From positions 1-64,000 of the forward strand of contig CAZPWS010000012.1 of assembly GCA_964590225.1 (NCBI GenBank): a stretch of DNA of 64,000 nucleotides, given 5' to 3'. Source of the DNA: JAEUSG01 sp964590225. GTDB lineage: Bacteria; Fibrobacterota; OXYB2-FULL-49-7; JAEUSG01. Position 1 is the stretch's first letter. Each line of letters starts with the position of its first letter. The notes under the pieces are model-generated. The model saw nothing but the letters and a program-made list of their open reading frames with translations. It did not search any database and was not told where the DNA came from. This document shows, piece after piece, positions 44,158-53,049 of this stretch. Position numbers and translations under genes: made by a program.

Positions 44158-45744
44158 TTATTTCAGTAATGTTATTCTCTTCTGCAATACATTTCTACCA
44201 TTAGTCATTTTAACCAAATAAACGGATGAACTCTTCGCCGTTGGTGTCCAAGTTAAAGTAGTTGCCCTGTTTCCGCCATCATTAGTTGCAACTCCGTAAT
44301 GATCTAACACTCTTTGCCCTCGGGCATCAAAGATTTCCAATCTGTAACTGCTATGGATATTCTTAAGTGTTATTAAGGTCGTTGGATTAAATGGATTTGG
44401 AGAAATATTAAGTTCGCTACTTTGAATATTAGATATAGAGCCATCTTCTTTAGCCGTGAGATTATCATAGTTGAAAGTTTTATAGGCTATTTTTATCGGG
44501 ACCCCAACTTCCGATGGCTGTTGTTCATAGGCGATAAGTTTTACTCCATTGGGAGCGGCTGCAACCGCAACATTTAGTGCCGGCTCAGTTGCTTTACCGG
44601 CTACAAGTGTTTCTGCCATTACTATGGCGCCTGTATCGGATATGACAGCAACGCAGGCTTTATCGTGTGTTGTGTCCTTGTTGGTTTTTGTTCCCTGTTC
44701 ATGCCATACTGCCACAAAATTTTTCCCGTCGTAATACACTTCAGGATTCATTATTCTCTTAACATCTCCAGCGTAGTATCCGATTTCAAGATTTTTAACC
44801 CGTTGCCCTTCATTGCTGAATATTGCCATGTTGTTGCTTTTCATAGTGTTACCGCGTCCAAATGGAGTTTCGTTGTTCCATGCAAGTAGGTAGCTGTTTG
44901 CCCCTCGTGTTAAAGCCAATGGAAACAAGATAGGTACAACTTCACCTGTTGGTTCATTTGTTCCATGAGAATAAGAAGGTGAACCAACAACGCCAGAGTT
45001 GCTGGCAAAAACCCCTTTTGTCAGCGTTGTAGCTGGATATTGAGTGATAAGATTTCCACCGCCATTTGCCGCGATAACAAGCAGGCTATCGCTGCCAGTT
45101 ATTCCAGAGGCAGCAATAACGGGTGTGAGATAGTTGGCAGCACCCGTTAAAACGAGTATTCCATTTGCATCAAGTACGGCACCATCAGGGCTGACTCTTG
45201 CCATATATGCTTCATACGCTCTATTGGAGCGAGCATCCTGCCACACAACCGAATAATTTGTTCCATTCCACGCCACTCGCGGTAAAGCCTGATTATTGGC
45301 ACCGCCAGAAATCAGAAAACCATTTTTGTCTATTACTGTTCCATCTGTGCCGACTCGTGCGCCGTAGATATCCCAATCAATACCGTTTCGTAAATCATGC
45401 CAAACCACAAAAAACTGTCCAGCGCCATAAACCACCTTAGGGCTTTCCTTCAAGTCGGTAGTATCTGCTATTGTTATGGGTGTGTTGTCAACAAGGACAC
45501 CCAAAGTGTCAATTCTTGCGCACATTAATTTGCTTTTATATACAACACCATCGCGAAGGTCGCCCTTTTGAAGGTGGCCTGATTTCCAGCAGACAAGAAA
45601 GACTCCATTTCCATATGCAATTGCTGGTGTGTAGGCGCTGCGATTATCGACCGCCGGCATATAAGAGGCATCAGAAAAATTTATCGCAATTGTCCATTTT
45701 GCAAACACAAAAAGTAAAAGTAAAAAGTAGTTGTATTTATTCAT
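44158..45744 (-). CDS. Secreted propeller protein with sorting tail, copy B (intact)
   Basis: This 528-aa protein has an RBS aaaggag upstream and a signal peptide at about 1-20. The propeller region (about 25-430) has repeated units (PAIAYGNGVFLVCWKSG, VVYGAGQFFVVWHDLRNG, PEVYYDGKNFVAVWHEQG, NGVKLIAYEQQ), each ending in a VVW- or VCW-type strand. A linker leads to the sorting tail LNISPNPFNPTTLITL with LEIFDARGQRVLDHYG and VYLVKMTNGRNVLQKRITLLK. No catalytic residues are recognisable; glycan or protein binding at the cell surface is a reasonable guess. It is 17 bp downstream of its partner 45762-46922. Confidence 0.72.
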   Translation of the reverse strand: MNKYNYFLLLLFVFAKWTIAINFSDASYMPAVDNRSAYTPAIAYGNGVFLVCWKSGHLQKGDLRDGVVYKSKLMCARIDTLGVLVDNTPITIADTTDLKESPKVVYGAGQFFVVWHDLRNGIDWDIYGARVGTDGTVIDKNGFLISGGANNQALPRVAWNGTNYSVVWQDARSNRAYEAYMARVSPDGAVLDANGILVLTGAANYLTPVIAASGITGSDSLLVIAANGGGNLITQYPATTLTKGVFASNSGVVGSPSYSHGTNEPTGEVVPILFPLALTRGANSYLLAWNNETPFGRGNTMKSNNMAIFSNEGQRVKNLEIGYYAGDVKRIMNPEVYYDGKNFVAVWHEQGTKTNKDTTHDKACVAVISDTGAIVMAETLVAGKATEPALNVAVAAAPNGVKLIAYEQQPSEVGVPIKIAYKTFNYDNLTAKEDGSISNIQSSELNISPNPFNPTTLITLKNIHSSYRLEIFDARGQRVLDHYGVATNDGGNRATTLTWTPTAKSSSVYLVKMTNGRNVLQKRITLLK

Positions 45745-45761
45745 AACTTGGATTACTCCTT

Positions 45762-46922
45762 TTATTGTATTCTTTTAAATAGAAAGTTCTGTACCGGAGA
45801 GTGTGAAGCAGATACAAAATCATGCCCTGTATTCACCCATCTAAAGGCCGCATAGACCATAATTTTGCTTGACTGCGTATTGCTGAACCCAATGATAGTT
45901 TTTGGGCTGCTGCTTACTGTGTAAGCTGCTGCAACCATTCTATTTTGCAAATCCAGTCGAAAACAGGCATAAGTATCAACCGCACTCAAATATAAAAATC
46001 TTTTGTCGGGATCGTCCGGTCCGAAAGTCAAAAATGCCCCCTCTCCATAGAAATTGGTGCCTTCAAATGTTCCGGGAGTATTTCTGCCACGAAGAGAATC
46101 TGATATTGGAACAACGCCGTGAAAGGAGCCATCTGAAAGATCCCAATAGTAAACATACCAGCCGGTGCAGCCTTGACTACAATAAAGACGGTTATTTACA
46201 TCATCATAGGCTATGGGTAAGAGACGATTGATTCCTCCAAGCTTTCCATTTAATGAATCGAGCACAAGAATTGTATCTATTGAGCCGGTATCGGAAAGAA
46301 CGGTTAAGCGGCAAGCCGTTTTGAATATAGAAGTTGCAACAAGGTGGCTGGTTGCCGTAAGCATATATATTTTGCCATTATCGCCCGTTGTAAGTCCAGG
46401 ATTTGATGCCGAAGATGTATTTGGCAGGATAGTTGTGACCATTTGCTCTTTGAAGTCAAGCCGTCTCAGCATTTTTCGCCCACCCCAGTTATCGGTAAAA
46501 TAGAGGTATCTGCCATCTGATGACTTTGTGCTATTAGGCTTGAAATTATAGCCATTAGGGGCAATTCGTGCCGATTCAAAAGGACCATCAAGATAGCCTG
46601 TTCCATTACCGGCAATTCTATGTGCCCTTTTGCTTTCTGAATCGTACCATCCCCAAAAAGCGACTCCTCCATCAGCATTGGTGTACCCATGCTCAATCCC
46701 ACCACTATAATCTGTCGCAGGACAAGCCAGCGCGTTATATCCCATTTCACCAACAGTTCCCTCCAAAAATCCCCGCGAATTGTTACCACCTAACCTCTCC
46801 ATCTCCCATCGAGCGTTATCATTCCAGATAGGAATCTGAAAATTTGATGTATTTTGCCCCCAAATAGAAGGTATCATAATCAGCATGACCAGCGCGCTTC
46901 CAATAATTGAGATTGATTGCAT
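45762..46922 (-). CDS. Secreted propeller-like protein, copy B
   Basis: This 386-aa protein is the paralogue of 42782-43942 with the same length, signal peptide and blade motifs. Differences cluster in the first 110 residues of the mature protein (for example NARWEMERLGGNNSRGF, MGYNALACPATDY, AFWGWY) and a few later sites, while the middle is almost unchanged. A Cys appears in ALACPATD that is absent in copy A. It is the first gene of unit B and lies 127 bp from the end of the AraC-type regulator on the same strand. Confidence 0.65.
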   Translation of the reverse strand: MQSISIIGSALVMLIMIPSIWGQNTSNFQIPIWNDNARWEMERLGGNNSRGFLEGTVGEMGYNALACPATDYSGGIEHGYTNADGGVAFWGWYDSESKRAHRIAGNGTGYLDGPFESARIAPNGYNFKPNSTKSSDGRYLYFTDNWGGRKMLRRLDFKEQMVTTILPNTSSASNPGLTTGDNGKIYMLTATSHLVATSIFKTACRLTVLSDTGSIDTILVLDSLNGKLGGINRLLPIAYDDVNNRLYCSQGCTGWYVYYWDLSDGSFHGVVPISDSLRGRNTPGTFEGTNFYGEGAFLTFGPDDPDKRFLYLSAVDTYACFRLDLQNRMVAAAYTVSSSPKTIIGFSNTQSSKIMVYAAFRWVNTGHDFVSASHSPVQNFLFKRIQ

Positions 46923-47070
46923 TGTTTTGCCTCCTTATAGTTCCAATAATAATCAAACAACGAAATTAAGCGTTAATGATTATCTCTCATTTCTTATGTA
47001 CTATTTTCACGAAAACGGCGATATTATGCAAAAAATGACTATATCTTTTTCACTTTTTATTTTTTCGATA
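46923..47070 (-). promoter_or_regulatory. Conserved upstream region of unit B
   Basis: It keeps the same ordered blocks as upstream of unit A (gaaataaaaagtga-like, gaaaatagtaca, gagataatcattaacgctta). It is the natural target to consider for the membrane-bound AraC regulator encoded immediately upstream. Confidence 0.45.
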
Positions 47071-49077
47071 TAATCCGGGGGTAGTACCTTCAAGCGTTTT
47101 AAAAGTTTTAAGAAATGTTTGCAACTCGTTAAAACCGGAGAGATAGGCCACTTCAGAAATCGAAGTATCTGTTTCATTCAGCAGTTTTTTGGCTTTTTCA
47201 ATTCTGTATCCGTTCAGCAGCATAGGGATAGTGGCCTTTTTCTGCTTAAGAATATGATAAAAGCGAAATTTACTCAATTTGAGCATGATTCTGATTGCTT
47301 CTGAATTGTACTTGCCGTCAAGATTTTCTCTAAGTATTGATATTATCCGTTCGTAGTCATTATTTAGGGATATCTCTTTCATATTTGGAATAGCCGGTAT
47401 ATTTGTTGTACTCATCTCTTTTCTCTTAAAGAGAGTAAAAATAATGATTGCTGAAATAGCTATTAATGATAGGGCGATAACGGAAATTTTCCTTTTATTT
47501 TGTGTGTTATCAACAACAGTGATACGGTGAAATGATAGTGGTGAAAAAGCATCGTAAGCGCTATTATTACTATCTTGAGTGACTTCCGCTGTTGAAAAAG
47601 CTATGCGCCATAATCCTGTGTTAGCGCTTTCGAGCAGACGAAATGGAAACGAGATAATGCTGCCAATTGAATCATCAAGAGCTGTTACACTGTAGTTGGC
47701 GATTGTGTAGAGACCCATGGAGTCTGTCGGGAGCTTTGAGCTTAGAGTAGAATTGGGGCTCTTTTTTTCAAAAAAATATGCGGTGTCATGATTGAATGTG
47801 ACATTAAATATGTAGTTAGACGATGGAAGGAAGACCCCTCCCTTAGCTGCGAGGCTTCCCAAAGTATATGATGAGTCGTTCATCCATCCAATGAGGTACC
47901 ATAACTTTTTTGGATTAAATTTATTGTTTATCTGTACATTCAATTTGTACCATTTATCTTTCTTTATCTCAGAATAGCGATTTTTCCCGTTGAGGTTTGA
48001 AATAAAGACATCATCAATGTACTTGGGTGCTGATTTGATAATTTCATTGGTCATATTAAAACTGTCAATTCGCCACTCCCCCCAGCAGTTAAAAGAATTT
48101 TTAAAACGGACGCTCCAGAAATATTTGCCGGAACAAAGAGGCATAGAAACAGGGCGGCGGTGGAAGAAAAAGGGGTCGCTGTCAATCGCATGAAATAGTG
48201 GAAAGATAGAAAGAGAGTCGGGGAATAATTTCCACTCAGTACATTTTTGCCTCTCTTCAATGTAATTACTTTGAAACGGTGTGCATTCTAGGAATAATGA
48301 GTCGTTACGAATGGCGTATGAGGTTGCTTTTGGCTTTGGTGGTATAGTGTATATCCTTTTGTCTGAAACAGTAAATTCATCCATTGAAAGGGCAGCTCTT
48401 GTTTCTATATCAAAATCGCCGTGGTTTGACCATGAAAAAAGGAAATGGTTGCGAGGATCGGAAAATTGCTCGCTTTTGTGCAGTAGTTGCTTGCCGTCAA
48501 CATAAAAAGCAGTAGTCAGGCTTTCATTTGAGAAAAAGTCAAGAAATACTTCTATACAATAAACAGTACCCGAATCAATTTTTACAAGAGCAATGCTGTT
48601 TTTTGTACGGTCGGCGCTGGCTTGTAAGGTCATTTGAATGGTTGGCTGGAGTTCTTTTTCACTGCTAAGAATAAAATCAAACTTTATAAGCGATCGCCTG
48701 TATTCTGCTCTTTCCGCTTCCGAAACATTGAGCGAGTGAAAGGTCATGTTGTTAATTCTTTGCGGTTTTGCCGGAACATAAAAGGAATCAAGGCGAACAA
48801 AGAAGCGAAACCATGCTCGTTTCATGAAGGATGTTTTACAATTGGCATACAGCTTTCCGGCATAACGCAAATCCCAACGAGCTGTTATTCCCCTGTTCCC
48901 CAAGATGGCAGACTCTTCAGTTGCTGCAAGGAAGTGGTTGTCGTTTGGAATGCCGGCTATCCAGTTAATAGAACTTTGGATACCATTGGTATCTATTAAG
49001 AGAATGTCGTTTTTCGCGAATAACGAAAGCGTTATAAAAGGTATTACTCTTAAGTATATAGCGAGTCTATTGCTCAT
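47050..49077 (-). CDS. Membrane-anchored AraC-family regulator with large external sensor
   Basis: This 675-aa protein starts at the ATG at 49077, which overlaps the stop of the epimerase-like gene (ATGA); a longer frame from 49110 lies inside that gene. An N-terminal signal/anchor (about 5-25) precedes about 525 residues of beta-rich extracytoplasmic sensor (WSNHGDFDIETRAALSMDEF, FYVDGKQLLHKSEQF, KYFWSVRFKNSFNCWGEW). A membrane helix (ISVIALSLIAISAIIIFTLF) follows, then a cytoplasmic AraC DNA-binding domain at the C-terminus (FYHILKQKKATIPMLLNGYR, ISEVAYLSGFNELQTFLKTF). It likely senses an external carbohydrate-type ligand and controls neighbouring genes, such as the propeller units. Confidence 0.85.
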   Translation of the reverse strand: MSNRLAIYLRVIPFITLSLFAKNDILLIDTNGIQSSINWIAGIPNDNHFLAATEESAILGNRGITARWDLRYAGKLYANCKTSFMKRAWFRFFVRLDSFYVPAKPQRINNMTFHSLNVSEAERAEYRRSLIKFDFILSSEKELQPTIQMTLQASADRTKNSIALVKIDSGTVYCIEVFLDFFSNESLTTAFYVDGKQLLHKSEQFSDPRNHFLFSWSNHGDFDIETRAALSMDEFTVSDKRIYTIPPKPKATSYAIRNDSLFLECTPFQSNYIEERQKCTEWKLFPDSLSIFPLFHAIDSDPFFFHRRPVSMPLCSGKYFWSVRFKNSFNCWGEWRIDSFNMTNEIIKSAPKYIDDVFISNLNGKNRYSEIKKDKWYKLNVQINNKFNPKKLWYLIGWMNDSSYTLGSLAAKGGVFLPSSNYIFNVTFNHDTAYFFEKKSPNSTLSSKLPTDSMGLYTIANYSVTALDDSIGSIISFPFRLLESANTGLWRIAFSTAEVTQDSNNSAYDAFSPLSFHRITVVDNTQNKRKISVIALSLIAISAIIIFTLFKRKEMSTTNIPAIPNMKEISLNNDYERIISILRENLDGKYNSEAIRIMLKLSKFRFYHILKQKKATIPMLLNGYRIEKAKKLLNETDTSISEVAYLSGFNELQTFLKTFKTLEGTTPGLYRKNKK

Positions 49078-49952
49078 TTTAAAGCTGTAATAGTGTACTT
49101 TGTTGACCATTCCATGGAAGATCCCGGCTTCAATTCAAAACTCAGTTTCGGTTCAGGCGAGAATACTCGCTTATTGACATAAAGCTGAAGTTCCTGATAT
49201 CCATAATCGCCCTCGGCCTCAAAGCTGTACTTGTGATTTGCATCAATAACTTTATGATAATTTGGCAAGCTCGGTTTCACGGAGTAGTTAGTACAAAAGC
49301 CAATTTTTCCAAATACACCATTCCATATGTATGCATTTCCTGATTTTGCGAGATTGTGATTAGTTTTAGTTTCGTGACAGTTAGCCGTAGGATAAAATGT
49401 TAGCCCTTTCTTATGGCCTCCCAAAGCAAGAAAAGCATGTGAGTACCAGAGTGATTTCCATGCAACCATACCTGAATTGGTAATTGAATGGCAGATAGAA
49501 AAAGAGAAGTCCTTGTTGAGTAGAATTTGTTTCTTGTAATAATAACCGTAAGTTCCTACGGTAATTCCCTGAGAAAACATTAGTTTGTTTCCATTTTGCT
49601 CCACAGTAACAGGAGCCTTATATTTTATGGTGTGTTTATTTTCGCTTGAGTAGCGGTCTCTTGAAGTTCTATTCAAAATTCCAACCCCGACTTTAATAAA
49701 GTCGCCCCCTTTTTTTACTGTATTGTAATTAATAGGCATTTCAAATTCTTCTGGAAATCCTTCACCATGAAAGGGCACAAAAGGCTTAAAGGGCATCTCA
49801 AGTAATTTCTTAGATGTGGGAAGATGCGTTATCTGTTTAATGTATCCGCAATAACTGTAGCGTGTAGAAAAATGGTTATCATCAAGGTTGGCCGGATTAA
49901 CAATTTCGATAAGTAGTTTGCCATTGTTTAATCTCAATGTCTTTTCTGCCAT
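49074..49952 (-). CDS. Aldose-1-epimerase-like (galactose-mutarotase fold) protein
   Basis: This 292-aa protein has an RBS aggag before the ATG. It is beta-rich throughout with a pattern fitting the beta-sandwich of mutarotases (FSTRYSYCGYIKQI, PFVPFHGEGFPEEF, FSFSICHSITNSGMVAWKSLWYSHAFLAL, PGSSMEWSTKYTI). His in WYSHAF and Glu in GFPEEF are plausible active-site residues, but the canonical epimerase motifs are not fully clear. There is no signal peptide, so it is cytoplasmic. It lies between a beta-phosphoglucomutase-like HAD and the AraC regulator, which favours a sugar substrate. Confidence 0.55.
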   Translation of the reverse strand: MAEKTLRLNNGKLLIEIVNPANLDDNHFSTRYSYCGYIKQITHLPTSKKLLEMPFKPFVPFHGEGFPEEFEMPINYNTVKKGGDFIKVGVGILNRTSRDRYSSENKHTIKYKAPVTVEQNGNKLMFSQGITVGTYGYYYKKQILLNKDFSFSICHSITNSGMVAWKSLWYSHAFLALGGHKKGLTFYPTANCHETKTNHNLAKSGNAYIWNGVFGKIGFCTNYSVKPSLPNYHKVIDANHKYSFEAEGDYGYQELQLYVNKRVFSPEPKLSFELKPGSSMEWSTKYTITALK

Positions 49953-49957
49953 TAGTA

Positions 49958-50740
49958 TTACTCCTGCGTATTGAATTTGTTATTAAATAATTCCACAAGT
50001 TGAATAGCAGATAATTGGGATATATCGGCTACAACTATGTGTGCGCCGCATTTTCGTAGTATTGCTTCATTGCTTTCACGGGCGATACCTATAATAAAAG
50101 CAATATTGGCATTTACTGCCGCCTGAACTCCTGATTCCGCATCTTCAACCACAACAGCTTCTTCAGGAGAAACACCAAGTCCTGTTGCGGCATGGATAAA
50201 TATATCCCCATTTGGCTTGCCTTTTAGTCCCTGCTTGTCGGCTTCAAGGCCATCTACGATTATCTCAAAAAGAGTCGTCAAGTTTGTGACGGCAAGCACC
50301 TCTCTCGCGTTTTTACTTGACGATGCAAGTCCAATTCTTATGCCTTTTTCCTTTAGTGCATGAATGAAATTGACTGTGCTATGAAATGTTTCTACGCCAT
50401 CTTTTTTTAGAAGACGCATAAATGCGCTACTCTTTCTATTGCCGATACCGCATACGGTTTCAGTTTCAGAAGAATCCGATATGTTTCCATATGGAAGTTC
50501 AATGCCGCGGGATTGAAGAAAAGAGGCAACTCCCTGATATCTTGGTTTTCCATCAATAAAGCCGAGGTAGTCTCTTTCGTATATGAATTCGTCAAATGGC
50601 TTACCTGTCCGATATGACCATGAGACCAAGAAATCGTCAAAAACGCTTTTCCATGCGTTGGCGTGAACAACGGCGGTTTTGGTCACAACGCCATCAAGAT
50701 CAAATATCACAGCCTTTAGCATAGTCATAAAGATATTCAT
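49958..50740 (-). CDS. Beta-phosphoglucomutase-like HAD hydrolase
   Basis: This 260-aa protein has HAD motif I AVIFDLDGVVTKTAVVHANAW, with the second Asp typical of mutases and phosphatases. The cap contains FIDGKPRYQGVASFL, characteristic of the beta-phosphoglucomutase family that interconverts glucose 1- and 6-phosphate. Motif II is IGLASSSKN, III KGKPNGDIF, and IV VVEDAESGVQAAVNANI. The start could be 50740 or the ATG at 50722; neither has a clear RBS. It is divergent from the glycoside hydrolase at 50780 with only 39 bp between, so at least one promoter must overlap coding DNA. It probably handles sugar phosphates released by that hydrolase pathway. Confidence 0.82.
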   Translation of the reverse strand: MNIFMTMLKAVIFDLDGVVTKTAVVHANAWKSVFDDFLVSWSYRTGKPFDEFIYERDYLGFIDGKPRYQGVASFLQSRGIELPYGNISDSSETETVCGIGNRKSSAFMRLLKKDGVETFHSTVNFIHALKEKGIRIGLASSSKNAREVLAVTNLTTLFEIIVDGLEADKQGLKGKPNGDIFIHAATGLGVSPEEAVVVEDAESGVQAAVNANIAFIIGIARESNEAILRKCGAHIVVADISQLSAIQLVELFNNKFNTQE

Positions 50741-50779
50741 TGGGTTTCTAACAAATCAAATTGGTATTTTGAGGTTACT

Positions 50780-52204
50780 ATGAAAACATTTATCGAATCT
50801 TCGCTTCGTACTGTCACTAATGCAAGTAGAATTGCTTTGGGAGATTTATTTGGTAACATTACTCTGTACAAAGATGGGCTACTTTCAGAAAAATGCCCAT
50901 GTATCATGGCTGGTATCAACTATGGCACCCCTTGGACGCGGGACACTGCAATAAACACATGGAATTGCGCAGGTCTTCTTTTGCCTGAAACCGCTAAGAA
51001 TACACTCCTTGCGGTACTTGAAAAAAGAGATGACAAAATTGTGATAGGCGATCAGTATTGGGATGCGATAATTTGGTCAATTGGTGCCTGGTGGTATTAT
51101 CTATATACTGGAGATAGAGATTTTTTGAGGCTTGCGCATGAGGCAACTAAAAACTCAATCGCGTTTTTTGAAGAGACAGAATTTTCGCAGGATTTCGGTC
51201 TGTTTCGCGGACCGGCCTGTTATGGTGATGGCGTATCTGCATATCCTGATGTTTATGCCCAAACGAATGGATCAAGCAGCATACTTGATTGGCCAATGCA
51301 CAACTCTTCAAACAAGGCACCAACGGGATATGGCATTCCAATACATTCGCTATCAACGAATTGCCTGTACCATGAAGCGTACAGAATTGTTAATCTCATG
51401 TCTCTTGAGCTTGGGGTGTCGCCCACTAAAGAGTATGAAGCGAAGCGGGTGCAATTAAACAGAGCCATTCAGAAGTATTTATGGGATCCCTCGCTTGGCC
51501 ATTTCAGGTATATTGCTGACAAGTTTGGTGGCTCCGAATATCAGGAGGGGATAGGACACTCGCTTGCAATTCTCTTTAACATAGCAACGGCCGAACAAAC
51601 AAGGAGCATACTGCAAAATCAGCATATAACAAATAGTGGAATTCCCTGTGTGTGGCCAACATTTAAGAGGTATTCTGCTCTTGGTCAAGGCGTGTATGGT
51701 CGTCATAGCGGTACGGTTTGGCCGCACATTCAGGCTTTGTGGGGATGCGCCTCACTGGCGGAAGGCAATCGCGCCCATTTCGACAAGGAATTTTTCCGGT
51801 TAACGGAGTTTGCCAATAGGGATTTCCAGTTTACAGAAATATATCATCCAGATAATGGGATGCCATATGGTGGAGTTCAGGAGGATATCGGAAAAGGAAT
51901 CAGAAGCTGGCATTCATGTGGACGACAAACATGGAGCGCTACAGGTTATCTGCGAATGATTCTGCATGGAATATGTGGCCTAAACTTCTCAGAAAAAGGG
52001 ATACGGTTTACTCCCTATCTTCCCGATGAAATGTCAGCAATTTCCGTATCGGGAGTTCCTTACCGAAAGATGATTCTGACGGTAAACTTGACTGGCAAAG
52101 GTACAACGGTTGAAAGTATGCATATTAACGGAGCGCCATCATCGGCACTTCTTTTGGATTCCGCTGTTGAGGGTGAGTGCGTAGTGGATATAAAGCTTAA
52201 ATGA
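50780..52204 (+). CDS. (alpha/alpha)6-barrel glycoside hydrolase
   Basis: This 474-aa protein has no signal peptide and an RBS tgagg upstream. The pattern is that of the six-hairpin glycosidases (GH63/GH37/GH15-like clan): GTPWTRDTAINTWNCAGLLL, VIGDQYWDAIIWSIGAWWYYLYTGD, AIQKYLWDPSLGHFRYIAD, GRHSGTVWPHIQALWGCA and WHSCGRQTWSATGYLRMI. Asp in WTRD and a Glu or Asp in the later helices would be the catalytic pair by family analogy. Substrate and exact GH family cannot be fixed from sequence alone. A beta-PGM-like HAD lies divergently beside it. Its stop overlaps the next start (ATGA), opening a six-gene coupled operon. Confidence 0.62.
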   Translation: MKTFIESSLRTVTNASRIALGDLFGNITLYKDGLLSEKCPCIMAGINYGTPWTRDTAINTWNCAGLLLPETAKNTLLAVLEKRDDKIVIGDQYWDAIIWSIGAWWYYLYTGDRDFLRLAHEATKNSIAFFEETEFSQDFGLFRGPACYGDGVSAYPDVYAQTNGSSSILDWPMHNSSNKAPTGYGIPIHSLSTNCLYHEAYRIVNLMSLELGVSPTKEYEAKRVQLNRAIQKYLWDPSLGHFRYIADKFGGSEYQEGIGHSLAILFNIATAEQTRSILQNQHITNSGIPCVWPTFKRYSALGQGVYGRHSGTVWPHIQALWGCASLAEGNRAHFDKEFFRLTEFANRDFQFTEIYHPDNGMPYGGVQEDIGKGIRSWHSCGRQTWSATGYLRMILHGICGLNFSEKGIRFTPYLPDEMSAISVSGVPYRKMILTVNLTGKGTTVESMHINGAPSSALLLDSAVEGECVVDIKLK

Positions 52205-53049
52205 TTTTTTTAATCCTTTTAGCGGCGTCAAATTTATTGGCGACTGAAACTTTGCATTATACACAAGAAGATTCTCTTAAATTTGTTTCTATCGTTTCCA
52301 AAATTACTGCCACTCCTGTTCATGATTCAGATATTGGTCTTCTTGCCGCAAAAATAGCTAAAGAATTCGTCGGGACGCCTTATGTAGCATCTACGCTTGA
52401 AAAAGAGGGAGAACCCCTGACAATTAAATTGACTGGCGTTGATTGCACTACTCTTATCGAGTACACTTTGGGGATGCTTATTTGTATCATGAACAAAAGG
52501 ATGGACTTTTCATATTTCTGTGAAGCGATTACAAAAATCAGGTATCGGAATGGCTTAAGAGATGGTTACAAAACTCGCCTTCACTATTTTACGGAGTGGC
52601 TTACCAATAACAGAGACAGAGGATTATTGGTTCTCATTACCGATTCCATCGGGAATAGGAGCATGGATAAAGAGATTAATTTCATGTCAAAGAATAAAAA
52701 GCTATATAAGCAGCTCGAAGATTCGTCTGTGCTAGCTGATATAATTGCAACAGAAAAAACTGTTAGTGTGTCAGGGTTAAAGTATCTCGAAAAAGGAAAA
52801 GCATATAATAACAGACAGGGTAGAATATCAACTGGTGATATAGTTGCCTTTGTTTCTAGGGTTGATGGATTGGATGTTTCGCACGCAGTAATGGCTGTAA
52901 GAAAAAAAGACAAGTTATACTTTCTTCACGCTTCATCAAAAAGTGGGCGTGTTGAATTGTCAAGAGTAACGCTTGGCGAATATCTTCAAAAGTCAAATAA
53001 GTTAAGTGGAGTTGTTATAGGTAGAATCAATATGGACGGCTTAAGATGA
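52201..53049 (+). CDS. DUF1460-type peptidoglycan amidase-like protein
   Basis: This 282-aa protein has a signal peptide (about 1-14). The NlpC/P60-like DUF1460 fold is marked by FVGTPYVASTLE, LTGVDCTTLIEYTLG with the catalytic Cys (about residue 82), a long alpha/beta insert, and VSRVDGLDVSHAVMAV with the His, then LYFLHASSKSGRVELSR. The characterised relative in Bacteroidetes is an N-acetylmuramoyl-L-alanine amidase, so hydrolysis of muropeptides in the periplasm is the likely activity. Both ends are in 4-nt ATGA overlaps with neighbours. Confidence 0.82.
   Translation: MIFLILLAASNLLATETLHYTQEDSLKFVSIVSKITATPVHDSDIGLLAAKIAKEFVGTPYVASTLEKEGEPLTIKLTGVDCTTLIEYTLGMLICIMNKRMDFSYFCEAITKIRYRNGLRDGYKTRLHYFTEWLTNNRDRGLLVLITDSIGNRSMDKEINFMSKNKKLYKQLEDSSVLADIIATEKTVSVSGLKYLEKGKAYNNRQGRISTGDIVAFVSRVDGLDVSHAVMAVRKKDKLYFLHASSKSGRVELSRVTLGEYLQKSNKLSGVVIGRINMDGLR

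Larger units (their letters stand above)
44158..46990 (-). repeat. Tandem duplication, unit B (two genes)
   Basis: It contains the pair 45762-46922 and 44158-45744 plus about 70 bp of conserved upstream sequence. It is the intact reference for the gapped unit A. Confidence 0.85.
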
